32,537 nt of DNA from an uncultured Acetatifactor sp. Its GTDB lineage: Bacteria; Bacillota; Clostridia; Lachnospirales; Lachnospiraceae. Positions 32,492-32,537 of this stretch are shown in pieces. Location of the stretch: NCBI GenBank assembly GCA_949840935.1, contig CATKXX010000033.1, positions 1 through 32,537 on the forward strand. Reading direction: 5' to 3'. Under the pieces are notes generated by a model. That model was not told where the DNA came from and searched no databases. It saw nothing but the letters and a program-made list of their open reading frames with translations. How positions within the stretch are numbered: the first letter of the stretch is position 1; each line of letters opens with the position of its first letter. The position numbers and the translations under genes were made by a program.

Positions 32492-32537
32492 GGGAATCGG
32501 TCTCGCCATTTGACGACTTTATACTGTAACTGTCGTG

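Overview
The window looks like a chromosomal segment of a motile, Gram-positive Clostridia member, most likely Lachnospiraceae. This rests on the AddA-type recombination nuclease, strong AGGAGG ribosome binding sites, a ThiT carrier behind a TPP riboswitch, a stand-alone MraY-like transferase, GltB/GltD glutamate synthase, and high-GC codon use over the first ~28.8 kb. No rRNA, tRNA or CRISPR array was seen.

Layout. (1) 1-2421: 3' two thirds of addA, with an in-frame 54-bp tandem repeat at the window edge. (2) 2439-7374: promoter, a leader with regularly spaced GGA motifs, and a giant flagellin (1610 aa) whose middle holds about eleven copies of one repeat domain. (3) 7397-12869: a solute-binding lipoprotein followed at 1 nt by a large hybrid sensor kinase, probably one sensory unit without a transporter. 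(4) 12918-13791, minus strand: thiT with its promoter, TPP riboswitch and a hairpin covering its Shine-Dalgarno. (5) 13841-16645: a TetM/EF-G-like translational GTPase fused to a YacP/Rae1-type NYN ribonuclease domain, a probable ribosome-acting factor of undescribed role. (6) 16674-20785: MraY-like transferase, GreA-type factor, a HAD phosphatase fused to a CPBP membrane protease, and a GT2 glycosyltransferase. (7) 20902-22258: two tandem paralogues of unknown family. (8) 22272-28753: gltB behind a promoter that runs straight into an intrinsic terminator, then a 144-bp inverted-repeat element, then gltD.

After about 28.85 kb the composition turns AT-rich. This part holds an AraC-type regulator, a hexapeptide acetyltransferase, a broken HAD gene, a Nudix hydrolase, the tail of an IS4-type transposase and an excisionase-like gene. 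It reads as horizontally acquired, mobile-element-worn DNA next to the core genome.

The strongest candidates for undescribed biology are the GTPase-NYN fusion, the repeat-built cysteine-containing giant flagellin with its GGA-spaced leader, the HAD-CPBP fusion, and the two RNA structures in the glutamate synthase locus.
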